Shown here piece after piece: positions 50,396 through 57,806 of a stretch of 57,806 bases of DNA; the first letter of the stretch is position 1; the number at the start of each line of letters is the position of its first letter. The stretch is from JANXVR01 sp034667405 (lineage in GTDB: Bacteria > Actinomycetota > UBA4738 > HRBIN12). The notes under the pieces were generated by a model that was given only the letters and a program-made list of their open reading frames with translations, did no database searches and was not told where the DNA came from. The translations under genes were made by a program, and so were the position numbers. Location of the stretch: positions 1-57,806 of the forward strand of contig JAXDJX010000013.1 in assembly GCA_034667405.1 (NCBI GenBank), given 5' to 3'.

Positions 50396-50839
50396 TCACC
50401 ACACGTAGGCCAAGATCTCGCCGCCGATGCGCTTGCGGGAGGCCTCGCGGTCGGTCATGACGCCCTGGGACGTGGAGACGATCGCGATGCCGAGCCCACC
50501 GAGCACACGGGGCAGGTCTCCCCGGCCGCGGTAGATCCTGCGGCCGGGCTTGGAGATGCGCTTGAGGCCGGTGATGGCCCGTTGGCGCTTGGGTCCGTAC
50601 TTCAACTGAACCCGGAAGGACTGATGAACGCCCTCGCCCTCCCGGCCGTACCCACCGACGAATCCTTCGGCCACGAGGATCTTCAAGACGGCTTCGTTCA
50701 GCTTCGAGGCAGGGGCGAAGAGTTCGTCCTTGTAGGCCAGGTTGGAGTTACGGATCCGCGTGAGCAGGTCCGCGACCGGGTCCGAGATGTTCGAGGAGAA
50801 CTTCTTGGCTACGGCTCTGGTGGTCAGATTGGTCACCAT
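50396..50839 (-). CDS. rpsH: 30S ribosomal protein S8
   Basis: 147 residues. The S8 core SDPVADLLTRIRNSNLAYKD, ISKPGRRIYRGRGDLPRVLG and GLGIAIVSTSQGVMTDREAS is complete. The ATG at 50839 gives about 18 residues (MVTNLTTRAVAKKFSSNI) before the usual start of S8 and overlaps rpsZ by 7 bases; a shorter start cannot be excluded. Confidence 0.97.
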   Translation of the reverse strand: MVTNLTTRAVAKKFSSNISDPVADLLTRIRNSNLAYKDELFAPASKLNEAVLKILVAEGFVGGYGREGEGVHQSFRVQLKYGPKRQRAITGLKRISKPGRRIYRGRGDLPRVLGGLGIAIVSTSQGVMTDREASRKRIGGEILAYVW

Positions 50840-51018
50840 GATGCTTTGGTCACCCCCGGGAGTTCGCCGAGGTGCGCAAGTTCACGGAAGCACACGCGGC
50901 AGAGCAGGAACTTCTTGTACACCGCACGCGGACGCCCGCACCGCTGACAGCGCGTGTACGCCTGCACCCGAAACTTCGGCTGCTTGAGCTGCTTATTCTT
51001 CAGTGCCTTCTTCGCCAT
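50833..51018 (-). CDS. rpsZ: 30S ribosomal protein S14 type Z (zinc-binding)
   Basis: 61 residues: AKKALKNKQLKQPKFRVQAY, then TRCQRCGRPRAVYKKFLLCR and VCFRELAHLGELPGVTKASW. Two CxxC pairs form the zinc site of the short S14 form. Confidence 0.98.
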   Translation of the reverse strand: MAKKALKNKQLKQPKFRVQAYTRCQRCGRPRAVYKKFLLCRVCFRELAHLGELPGVTKASW

Positions 51019-51048
51019 GTCGTCTCCTTGCTGGGGTCGAGCCCCAGC

Positions 51049-51624
51049 TCACCCTGCCTGTGTGACCGACTCGAGCCCCGCGAACGGGAACCCGAGGGCC
51101 ACGAGCAGGGCACGTCCCTCGTCGTCGGTGGTCGCGGTGGTCACGACCGTGATGTCCATCCCGCGAACCTGCGACACCTTGTCGTAGTCGATCTCCGGGA
51201 AGATCAGCTGCTCGGTGACGCCCATCGTGTAATTGCCGTGACCATCGAACGCTTTCGCGTCGAGGCCCCGGAAGTCTCGGATCCGAGGAAGCGCCAGGGA
51301 CACGAGCCTGTCCAGGAACTCCCACATCCGATCGCCCCGAAGGGTCACCTTCACGCCGATGGCCTGGCCTTCGCGGAGCTTGAACCCAGCGATGGACTTC
51401 CGGGCCTTCGTCACCACCGGCTTCTGACCGGCGATGGTGGTGAGGTCGGCAACGGCGGCATCAAGCATACGACCGTCCTTCACGGCCTCACCGACGCCCA
51501 TGTTGATGACGATCTTCTCCAGGCGCGGAACCTGCATGATGTTGGAGAGTCCGAGCTCCTCTTTGAGAGCCGGTCGCAGGTCCGTATTGAACCGCTCCTT
51601 CTGCCGGGGCATGTAGTCGCTCAC
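51049..51624 (-). CDS. rplE: 50S ribosomal protein L5
   Basis: 191 residues: LGLSNIMQVPRLEKIVINMG, VVTKARKSIAGFKLREGQAI, LALPRIRDFRGLDAKAFDGH and GNYTMGVTEQLIFPEIDYDK. GTG at 51624 overlaps the rplX stop (GTGA); the longer frame would run into rplX. Confidence 0.98.
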   Translation of the reverse strand: MSDYMPRQKERFNTDLRPALKEELGLSNIMQVPRLEKIVINMGVGEAVKDGRMLDAAVADLTTIAGQKPVVTKARKSIAGFKLREGQAIGVKVTLRGDRMWEFLDRLVSLALPRIRDFRGLDAKAFDGHGNYTMGVTEQLIFPEIDYDKVSQVRGMDITVVTTATTDDEGRALLVALGFPFAGLESVTQAG

Positions 51625-51959
51625 AGGTCCGCCTCGCATTTCCTGCAGATGCGCACTTTCGTGCCGTCATCCTGGATCTTGTTGCCGACGCGGGTGGGCT
51701 TGCCGCATTTCCCGCAGACGATCTGTACGTTCGAGATATCCACGAACATCTCGACGTCGATGATGCCGCCCTGCTGGAGCTGCTGGCCACCCGAGGAGCG
51801 CTTGCCCTGCGTACGCGCGTGCTTCTTGGCCAGCGCCACGCCGTCCACCATGATCCGGCCGTCGCCGGGAAGCACGCGAACGACGCGTCCCTCCTTGCCC
51901 CGGTCCTTGCCCGTCATGACACGAACCATGTCGTCTTTCTTGATGTTCACACCCGGCAT
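51621..51959 (-). CDS. rplX: 50S ribosomal protein L24
   Basis: 112 residues: KKDDMVRVMTGKDRGKEGRV, the KOW motif, then NVQIVCGKCGKPTRVGNKIQ and ICRKCEADL, with two CxxC pairs. Placed 1 base after rplN. Confidence 0.98.
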   Translation of the reverse strand: MPGVNIKKDDMVRVMTGKDRGKEGRVVRVLPGDGRIMVDGVALAKKHARTQGKRSSGGQQLQQGGIIDVEMFVDISNVQIVCGKCGKPTRVGNKIQDDGTKVRICRKCEADL

Positions 51960-51960
51960 G

Positions 51961-52329
51961 TCACAGCACCTCCGGTGCCAGCGAGATGATCTTCATGAAC
52001 TTCTTCTCGCGGAGTTCGCGCGCGACGGGCCCGAAGATGCGGGTGCCGCGGGGGTTTTTCTGGTCGTTGATGAGCACCACGGCGTTGTCGTCGAAGCGGA
52101 TGTAGGAACCGTCGGGACGGCGGCGCTCCTTCGCGGTGCGCACCACCACGGCCTTGACCACGTCGCCCTTCTTGACCCCTCCACCGGGGAGCGCGTCCTT
52201 CACCGTGCCGACGATGACATCGCCGAGACCGGCGTATCGGCGCGCGGAGCCGCCGAGCACGCGGATGCACAGGACCTCTTTGGCCCCCGTGTTGTCCGCG
52301 ACCTTGCAGCGCGTCTCCTGCTGGATCAC
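51961..52329 (-). CDS. rplN: 50S ribosomal protein L14
   Basis: 122 residues: MIQQETRCKVADNTGAKEVL, CIRVLGGSARRYAGLGDVIV and NPRGTRIFGPVARELREKKF. Overlaps the rpsQ stop by 4 bases. Confidence 0.98.
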   Translation of the reverse strand: MIQQETRCKVADNTGAKEVLCIRVLGGSARRYAGLGDVIVGTVKDALPGGGVKKGDVVKAVVVRTAKERRRPDGSYIRFDDNAVVLINDQKNPRGTRIFGPVARELREKKFMKIISLAPEVL

Positions 52330-52604
52330 TTCGCCCGCTCCACGATCTCCACGACCCGCCAGCGCTTGGACTTGCTGAGGGGTCGGGTCTCCATCACGCG
52401 AACGGTGTCGCCCACGTGTGCGTCATTGGCCTCGTCGTGCGCCGCAAGCTTCGATGAACGCCGCACGGTCTTGCCGTACAACGCGTGGCGCACCTGGCGG
52501 TCGATGCGGATCAGGACGGTCTTGTCCATCTTGTCCGAGACGACGACGCCCGTACGAACCTTGCGGCGCCCGCGCTCTTCGGTGGTGCTCTGCTCGCTGC
52601 TCAC
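52326..52604 (-). CDS. rpsQ: 30S ribosomal protein S17
   Basis: 92 residues: RKVRTGVVVSDKMDKTVLIR, HDEANDAHVGDTVRVMETRP and LSKSKRWRVVEIVERAK. A short acidic N-terminal stretch (MSSEQSTTEERG) precedes the core. Overlaps rpmC. Confidence 0.98.
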   Translation of the reverse strand: MSSEQSTTEERGRRKVRTGVVVSDKMDKTVLIRIDRQVRHALYGKTVRRSSKLAAHDEANDAHVGDTVRVMETRPLSKSKRWRVVEIVERAK

Positions 52605-52834
52605 TTGTCCTCCTCCGCCGCGATCGCGTCGAGTTCGATCTCGATCTCGCGTTCGCGGAGCACGGTGGCGATGCGCGCCACCTCGTGTCGCACCTGCTTC
52701 AACCGCGCGGGGTTGTCCAGCTGGCCGGTCGCGAGCTGGAAGCGCAGGTTGAACAACTCCTCCTTGGAGGAATCCACGCGTGCGAGCAGCTCGTCGGTCG
52801 GCAGCTCTCGCAGCTCTGCAGCCTTGCTAGGCAT
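52601..52834 (-). CDS. rpmC: 50S ribosomal protein L29
   Basis: 77 residues: AAELRELPTDELLARVDSSK, EELFNLRFQLATGQLDNPAR and LKQVRHEVARIATVLREREI. ATG follows the rplP stop directly (TAGATG). Confidence 0.97.
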   Translation of the reverse strand: MPSKAAELRELPTDELLARVDSSKEELFNLRFQLATGQLDNPARLKQVRHEVARIATVLREREIEIELDAIAAEEDK

Positions 52835-53248
52835 CTACTCCCCCACCCTGCTGATGAACTTGGTCTTGATCGGCAGCTTGTGCTGCGCACGAAGCATCGC
52901 CGAACGCGCCAGATCCTCCGGCACACCGGCCAGTTCGAACATGATGCGGCCGGGCTTCACGACGGCGACCCAGCCCTCCGGGTTGCCCTTGCCCGACCCC
53001 ATGCGCGTCTCGGCCGGCTTCTTCGTGTACGGCTTGTCCGGGAAGATCGTGATCCAGACCTTGCCGCCACGCTTGATGTGTCGCGTGATCGCGACACGTG
53101 CCGACTCGATCTGTCGGTTGGTGATCCACGCCGGCTCGAGGGCGACCAGGCCGAAATCCCCGTACTGGATCTCGGTGTGTCCCTTCGCCTTACCGCGCAT
53201 GTTGCCGCGGTGCACCTTGCGGTGCTTGACCTTCTTCGGAGCGAGCAT
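52835..53248 (-). CDS. rplP: 50S ribosomal protein L16
   Basis: 137 residues: LAPKKVKHRKVHRGNMRGKA, EPAWITNRQIESARVAITRH, KVWITIFPDKPYTKKPAETR and MGSGKGNPEGWVAVVKPGRI. The ATG at 53248 shares one base with the rpsC stop (TGATG). Confidence 0.98.
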   Translation of the reverse strand: MLAPKKVKHRKVHRGNMRGKAKGHTEIQYGDFGLVALEPAWITNRQIESARVAITRHIKRGGKVWITIFPDKPYTKKPAETRMGSGKGNPEGWVAVVKPGRIMFELAGVPEDLARSAMLRAQHKLPIKTKFISRVGE

Positions 53249-54126
53249 CAGGCCTCGCCCTCCGTCGTAGTGGTCTCGGGTGCGGCGGCCTCGGGCGCAG
53301 CCGCTTCGGGTGCGGCGGTTTCGGGCACGGCTGTCCCCGTCGTGGCTTGCGCTGTCGCGCCGACGGCGGCCAGCACGGGGGCCGGTTCCGCTGCCTCGGC
53401 TCCGGCGGGCGTGGCGGGGGTCCCGGTGATCGTGGCGCGCGCGTGTGCTCGAGCCAGGGCGCGTTCGGTTTCCTGCTCGCGATGCGGCACCTCGTCGCCG
53501 TGGTAGACCCACACCTTCACGCCGCAGACCCCGAACGTGGTTTTGGCTTCGGCAGTACCGAAGTCCACCTTCGCCCGAAGGGTGTGCAGTGGTACCCGGC
53601 CCTCGCGGTACCACTCCTTGCGACCCATCTCGGCTCCGCCAAGGCGACCGGCAGCTGCGACCCTGACACCCAGGGCGCCCGATCGCATGGCGGTCTGAAC
53701 GGCGCGGCGCATCGCTCGGCGGAACGCCACGCGCCCGGCGAGCTGTTCGGCCACACCCTGAGCCAGCAACGCGGCGTCGGTCTCGGGGCGCGACTCGCTC
53801 GCAGCCTGGTTCATGTCCTCGACCTTCACGTCGACGCGCTTCTTCGTGAACCGCTCGATGTCCTTGCGGAGGCGGTCCACCTCGGCACCCTTGCGGCCGA
53901 TGACGATGCCGGGGCGTGCCGTGCGGATGAACACCCAGATCTGGTCGCCTTTGCGTTCGATATCGATGCTGGAGATCCCGGCTCGGTTCAGCCGGCTACG
54001 GATGTGTGTGCGGATCCAGATGTCCTCGTGGAGCTGCTCCGCATAGTCGCGGTCGGCGTACCAGTTGGACTTCCACGGGTAGATGACTCCAAGCCGGAAC
54101 CCGTACGGGTTGACCTTGTGACCCAC
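53248..54126 (-). CDS. rpsC: 30S ribosomal protein S3 with an Ala/Pro/Thr-rich C-terminal extension
   Basis: 292 residues. The core is MGHKVNPYGFRLGVIYPWKS, VFIRTARPGIVIGRKGAEVD (KH domain), AFRRAMRRAVQTAMRSGALG and TTFGVCGVKVWVYHGDEV. After about residue 215 comes a 75-residue tail rich in Ala, Pro, Thr and Glu with repeats of the PEAA type (ETAAPEAAAPEAAAPET). GTG start, one base overlap with the rplV stop. Confidence 0.98.
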   Translation of the reverse strand: MGHKVNPYGFRLGVIYPWKSNWYADRDYAEQLHEDIWIRTHIRSRLNRAGISSIDIERKGDQIWVFIRTARPGIVIGRKGAEVDRLRKDIERFTKKRVDVKVEDMNQAASESRPETDAALLAQGVAEQLAGRVAFRRAMRRAVQTAMRSGALGVRVAAAGRLGGAEMGRKEWYREGRVPLHTLRAKVDFGTAEAKTTFGVCGVKVWVYHGDEVPHREQETERALARAHARATITGTPATPAGAEAAEPAPVLAAVGATAQATTGTAVPETAAPEAAAPEAAAPETTTTEGEA

Positions 54127-54470
54127 TAGCGATCCTCTCCCATCGGTGTGACCACGAGGGTCACGTGCGACGTGCGTTTGCGGACCTTCGCCGCGCGCCC
54201 GTAGGCGCGAGGCCGGAACCGCTTCAACGTCGGCCCCTCATCGACCCACGCGCGGGTCACGATGAGGTTGTCCGCGATGATGCCGGGCTGCTGCTCGGCG
54301 TTCGCGATAGCCGATTTCAAGAGCTTCTCCATGTCCTTCGAGGCACCGAGCGGCGAGAACCGCAGGATGCGCTGAGCCTCGACCACGTGCTGGCCCCGGA
54401 TGAGGTCCACCACGCGCCGCATCTTGCGCGGCGAGGTACGGACGTGCTTCAGCGTGGCTCGAGCCTCCAT
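54126..54470 (-). CDS. rplV: 50S ribosomal protein L22
   Basis: 114 residues: ATLKHVRTSPRKMRRVVDLI, RGQHVVEAQRILRFSPLGAS and VDEGPTLKRFRPRAYGRAAK, the loop that lines the exit tunnel. ATG follows the rpsS stop directly. Confidence 0.98.
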   Translation of the reverse strand: MEARATLKHVRTSPRKMRRVVDLIRGQHVVEAQRILRFSPLGASKDMEKLLKSAIANAEQQPGIIADNLIVTRAWVDEGPTLKRFRPRAYGRAAKVRKRTSHVTLVVTPMGEDR

Positions 54471-54752
54471 CTACCGCGCTCCCGTCCGGCGTTCGTCCTT
54501 GGCGTGACTGCGGAACGTACGCGTGATCGCGAACTCGCCGAGCTTGTGCCCGACCATGGATTCGGAGATGAACACCGGCACGTGCTTGCGGCCGTCGTGC
54601 ACGGCGAGCGTGTGACCAAGCATCTCGGGCACGATGGTGGAACGGCGAGACCAGGTCTTGATGACCTTCTTCTCGCCCTTCTTGTTCATCTCGTCTATCT
54701 TCACGCTGAGGTGCTCGTCGACGAACGGACCCTTCTTCACTGACCTGGGCAT
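54471..54752 (-). CDS. rpsS: 30S ribosomal protein S19
   Basis: 93 residues: MPRSVKKGPFVDEHLSVKID, WSRRSTIVPEMLGHTLAVHD and ESMVGHKLGEFAITRTFRSH. The ATG at 54752 shares one base with the rplB stop. Confidence 0.98.
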   Translation of the reverse strand: MPRSVKKGPFVDEHLSVKIDEMNKKGEKKVIKTWSRRSTIVPEMLGHTLAVHDGRKHVPVFISESMVGHKLGEFAITRTFRSHAKDERRTGAR

Positions 54753-55582
54753 CAGCCACGCCCCTTTCCGCGGCGGCGAACGATGTACTTGCTCGACGCC
54801 TTGTTCTTCTTCCGGGTACGGCCTTCCTTCTTCCCCCACGGCGAGGACGGGTGGCGCCCACCGGAGGACTTGCCTTCACCGCCGCCGAGCGGGTGGTCGA
54901 CGGGGTTCATCGCGACACCTCGGACGGACGGACGCTTGTTCTTCCAGCGGGCGCGGCCCGCCTTGCCGAGCGAGATGAGTTCGTGCTCGGGATTACCGAC
55001 CGAACCGACGGTCGCTTTGCAGGACGCTTGGATCATCCGCATCTCACCGCTGGGGAGGCGGACGGTGGCCATGGTGCCTTCCTTCGCCATGAGCTGCACG
55101 CTGGTGCCGGCCGAACGAGCGAGCTTCGCACCCGCGCCCGGCTTGAGCTCGATGGCATGGATGACCGTACCGACCGGGATGTTGCGGAGCGGAAGCGAGT
55201 TCCCCGGCCGGATCTCGGCGTCGGCGCCCGACATGATCTTGTCGCCCTGCTGGACGCTTTGGGGTGCAAGGATGTAGCGCTTCTCGCCGTCGGCGTAGTG
55301 GAGCAGCGCGATCCTGGCGCTCCGGTTGGGGTCGTATTCGATGTGCGCGACGGTGGCCGGCACCCCGTCCTTGTTCCGCTTGAAGTCGATGAGCCGATAC
55401 CGGTTCTTGTTCCCGCCGCCGTGATGCCGCGCGGTGATCCGGCCGTGGACGTTGTGTCCGGCTTTGTTGCGGCCCTTGACGACCAGCGAACGTTCCGGCG
55501 TCGAGCGCGTGATCTCCTCGAACGTGGAGACGCTCGCGCCGCGACGGCCCGGCGTGGTCGGCTTGTATTTACGAACGCCCAT
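54752..55582 (-). CDS. rplB: 50S ribosomal protein L2
   Basis: 276 residues: GVRKYKPTTPGRRGASVSTF, GRITARHHGGGNKNRYRLID, EYDPNRSARIALLHYADGEK and RGVAMNPVDHPLGGGEGKSS around the essential His. Adjacent to rplW. Confidence 0.99.
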   Translation of the reverse strand: MGVRKYKPTTPGRRGASVSTFEEITRSTPERSLVVKGRNKAGHNVHGRITARHHGGGNKNRYRLIDFKRNKDGVPATVAHIEYDPNRSARIALLHYADGEKRYILAPQSVQQGDKIMSGADAEIRPGNSLPLRNIPVGTVIHAIELKPGAGAKLARSAGTSVQLMAKEGTMATVRLPSGEMRMIQASCKATVGSVGNPEHELISLGKAGRARWKNKRPSVRGVAMNPVDHPLGGGEGKSSGGRHPSSPWGKKEGRTRKKNKASSKYIVRRRGKGRG

Positions 55583-55872
55583 TATTTCCCGCTCTCGAAG
55601 ATCTCGATCGTGTCGCCCTCGGCGAGGGTGACGATGGCGCGCTTCTCGTCGGGCCGCTTGCCCTTCGTGTAGCCGCGCCGCTTGGTCTTTCCCTGACGGT
55701 TCAGCGTGTTGACCGAGGTAACGCGGACGTCCCAGATCCTCTGGACGGCCTCCTTGATCTCGGTCTTGTTCGACCGCGGATCCACCAGGAACGTATAGGT
55801 GTTGTGGTCGATGCCGGCGTAGGACTTCTCCGACACGACGGGACGGATGATGACGTCACGATGCGACTTCAC
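55582..55872 (-). CDS. rplW: 50S ribosomal protein L23
   Basis: 96 residues: DVIIRPVVSEKSYAGIDHNT, YTFLVDPRSNKTEIKEAVQR and GYTKGKRPDEKRAIVTLAEG. Overlaps rplD by 4 bases. Confidence 0.98.
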   Translation of the reverse strand: MKSHRDVIIRPVVSEKSYAGIDHNTYTFLVDPRSNKTEIKEAVQRIWDVRVTSVNTLNRQGKTKRRGYTKGKRPDEKRAIVTLAEGDTIEIFESGK

Positions 55873-56498
55873 GATGCAGCCCCTTCCAGCACATCGAGCG
55901 CAGCGGCGGTAAGAAGCACCCTGTCGGCGAGGAGCACGTCGTAGGTCCCGAGCCCCTTCGCGTAGGCGACCCGGACACGCTGGAGGTTACGGAACGACTT
56001 CTCCAGCGCCGAACCTTCCGTCGGCTGATCCAGCACGATGAGCACGCGCCCTTCCAACTCCAACGAGGTCAAGAGGTCGACCGCCTGTTTGGTCTTGGGT
56101 TCGTCGAACGCCACGGTGTCCACGACGGCGAGCTTCCCGCTGGTCAACGCATCGGTGAGGGCCGAACGGAGCGCCCCCTTCCGCATCTTCTTGTTGATGC
56201 GCTGGTCGTGCTCGTGCGGATGTGGGCCGTGCGCGATACCACCGCCCACCCATTGAGGCGAGCGGATGGAGCCCTGACGCGCGCGGCCGGTGCCCTTCTG
56301 GCGCCATGGCTTCTTCCCGCCGCCTCGGACATCGCCACGGGTCTTCGTGCTGTGGGTTCCTGCTCGCAGGCCGGCCAGGCCGGCCACGACGACCTGATGC
56401 ATCAGGGACACGTTCACGTCGCTCTCGAAGATGTCGGGAGCCAGGTCCCGGCTTCCGGACTTCTTGCCAGAGGCGTTGAGGATGTCGATGCTCGCCAT
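55869..56498 (-). CDS. rplD: 50S ribosomal protein L4
   Basis: 209 residues: STKTRGDVRGGGKKPWRQKG, TGRARQGSIRSPQWVGGGIA, HGPHPHEHDQRINKKMRKGA and LRSALTDALTSGKLAVVD. ATG at 56498 shares one base with the rplC stop; the longer frame lies over rplC. Confidence 0.98.
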   Translation of the reverse strand: MASIDILNASGKKSGSRDLAPDIFESDVNVSLMHQVVVAGLAGLRAGTHSTKTRGDVRGGGKKPWRQKGTGRARQGSIRSPQWVGGGIAHGPHPHEHDQRINKKMRKGALRSALTDALTSGKLAVVDTVAFDEPKTKQAVDLLTSLELEGRVLIVLDQPTEGSALEKSFRNLQRVRVAYAKGLGTYDVLLADRVLLTAAALDVLEGAAS

Positions 56499-57148
56499 CA
56501 GGCCCCCTTCCCGATCGGAGCCTTGACCGCCGAACGAACCATGACGAGCCCGCCGTTGGCGCCGGGGATCGCGCCCCGCACCAACAAGAGGTTGCGTTCG
56601 GGGTCCGCCTGCACGATCTCGAGGTTGAGGATGGTGACTCTCTGGTTGCCGGCGTGTCCGGCCATCCGCATCCCTTTGAAGACGCGGCTGGGTGTGGCAC
56701 AGGCCCCGATCGAGCCGGGCGAACGGTGCTTCTTCTGCACACCGTGCCCCGCACCGAGACCGGAGAAGCCGTGGCGCTTCATCACGCCGCTGAAGCCTTT
56801 GCCTTTGGACACGCCGACCACGTCGACCCGGTCGCCCGGGGAGAACACGTCCGCACGCAGTTCCTGGCCGGGCGTATAGGAGGAAGCGTCGTCGGTACGC
56901 AGTTCGACCAGGTGGCGGCCGCCTTCGGTACCGGCCTTGTCGAAGTGGCCCTTCATGGGCTTCGTGACGTCCTTGGGGCGCGACGAACCGAAGGCCAGCT
57001 GGACCGCGTTGTAGCCGTCGGACTCCTGCGTCTTGACCTGGGTCACGACACACGGGCCGGCGAGGACGACCGTCACGGGGATGGCCCGCGTCTCCTCGAA
57101 GATCTGGGTCATGCCCAGCTTCTCGCCCAAGATGCCTTTCGTCGTCAT
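56498..57148 (-). CDS. rplC: 50S ribosomal protein L3
   Basis: 216 residues: GILGEKLGMTQIFEETRAIP, VTVVLAGPCVVTQVKTQESD, GVSKGKGFSGVMKRHGFSGL and RMAGHAGNQRVTILNLEIVQ. Overlaps the rpsJ stop (ATGA). Confidence 0.98.
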   Translation of the reverse strand: MTTKGILGEKLGMTQIFEETRAIPVTVVLAGPCVVTQVKTQESDGYNAVQLAFGSSRPKDVTKPMKGHFDKAGTEGGRHLVELRTDDASSYTPGQELRADVFSPGDRVDVVGVSKGKGFSGVMKRHGFSGLGAGHGVQKKHRSPGSIGACATPSRVFKGMRMAGHAGNQRVTILNLEIVQADPERNLLLVRGAIPGANGGLVMVRSAVKAPIGKGA

Positions 57149-57453
57149 AGCTTGATCTCGATATCCACTCCGGCCGAGAGGTTCAGGCGTTGGAGCTCCT
57201 GAACCGTCTTCGAGGTCGCGTCGACGATGTCGATCAACCGCTTGTGCGTGAGCATCTGGAAGTGCTCGCGCGAGTCCTTGTACTTGTGCGGCGACCGGAT
57301 CACCGTGTAGATGTTGCGTTCGGTCGGCAGCGGCACCGGACCGACGACCTTCGCGCCGGTGCGGGTGACGTGCTCGACGATGTCGCGAGCAGCCACGTCC
57401 AGCATCCGGTGGTCGTAAGCCCGAAGCTTGATGCGGATCTTTGGACCTGCCAT
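57145..57453 (-). CDS. rpsJ: 30S ribosomal protein S10
   Basis: 102 residues: KIRIKLRAYDHRMLDVAARD, VGPVPLPTERNIYTVIRSPH and KRLIDIVDATSKTVQELQRL. It heads the S10 cluster; only a 54-base spacer with a hairpin separates it from tuf. Confidence 0.98.
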   Translation of the reverse strand: MAGPKIRIKLRAYDHRMLDVAARDIVEHVTRTGAKVVGPVPLPTERNIYTVIRSPHKYKDSREHFQMLTHKRLIDIVDATSKTVQELQRLNLSAGVDIEIKL

Positions 57454-57478
57454 CCGATGCCTCTTCCTTCTTCTCGAT

Positions 57479-57497
57479 GCCGAGGACGAGCCTCGGC
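57479..57497 (-). terminator. small hairpin between tuf and rpsJ
   Basis: Seven-bp stem GCCGAGG (57479-57485) with CCTCGGC (57491-57497) and a 5-base loop, 11 bases beyond the tuf stop, without a T-run. It may be a partial terminator or processing hairpin between the str and S10 operons. Confidence 0.45.
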
Positions 57498-57507
57498 GCT
57501 GCTACTG

Positions 57508-57806
<299 letters not shown>

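Overview
The window is one contiguous GC-rich bacterial chromosome segment. Gene content and order point to an actinobacterium: a GuaB3-type IMP dehydrogenase homologue, a mycothiol-type ArsC with an actinobacterial-type ArsR, an ANTAR regulator, a SigE-family ECF sigma factor, a GroEL with a His-rich tail, zinc-binding S14 and L36, and the conserved block tuf - S10/spc/alpha ribosomal genes - truA - rplM-rpsI - glmM-glmS - acpS-nnr-alr-tsaE-tsaB-rimI-tsaD - groES-groEL - guaB3-guaA - pcrA. The class cannot be fixed from sequence reading alone. No insertion sequence, prophage, CRISPR array, tRNA or rRNA was seen.

Layout. 1-3.7 kb: pcrA start, then a small exported protein with a sortase-like C-terminal signal, a sortase and a DUF4012 membrane protein. 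3.7-8.5 kb: guaA and guaB3, then an APS kinase coupled to a phosphodiesterase-like protein (all leftward). 8.6-12 kb: a small membrane protein, a DrrAB-type ABC exporter and a Leu/Val-type dehydrogenase. 12-15 kb: groES-groEL with a perfect CIRCE operator and a recognisable promoter, then an SDR. 15-24.5 kb: an accessory stretch (zinc-ribbon membrane protein, secreted proteins, ANTAR regulator, iron-permease-like protein, ECF sigma with its transmembrane partner, FkbM methyltransferase, two GNATs, VOC and RraA proteins). Three reading frames here (ANTAR, FkbM, a lipoprotein) are broken by small indels. 24.5-33.2 kb: a tightly overlapping leftward operon from acpS to tsaD, running on into a nucleotide-sugar epimerase, a polysaccharide pyruvyl transferase and a cupin. 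33.3-39.7 kb: a Gly-rich beta-helix surface protein, glmS, glmM, and an arsenic locus (arsR, arsC, the tail of a probable aquaporin, and a divergent 19-residue Cys-rich micro-ORF). 39.7-57.8 kb: ribosomal, RNA polymerase, Sec and translation genes, ending in the C-terminal part of tuf.

How the genes work together. The right half is the translation core (ribosomal proteins, IF-1, Map, Adk, SecY, RpoA, TruA, EF-Tu). The middle supplies cell-wall precursors (GlmS/GlmM, Alr), the tRNA t6A system (TsaB/D/E), NAD(P)HX repair and ACP activation. The left supplies GMP synthesis, chaperonin and surface anchoring.

Most worth a second look: the Cys-rich micro-ORF with a near-perfect Shine-Dalgarno sharing an inverted repeat with arsR; a lysyl-oxidase-family gene between map and infA; a putative sortase/substrate pair whose sortase has no usual start codon before its membrane anchor; a domain shared by two exported proteins 10 kb apart; absence of rpsD (S4) from the alpha operon and of a canonical guaB beside guaB3; and the cluster of three frameshifts between 16.8 and 23.5 kb.
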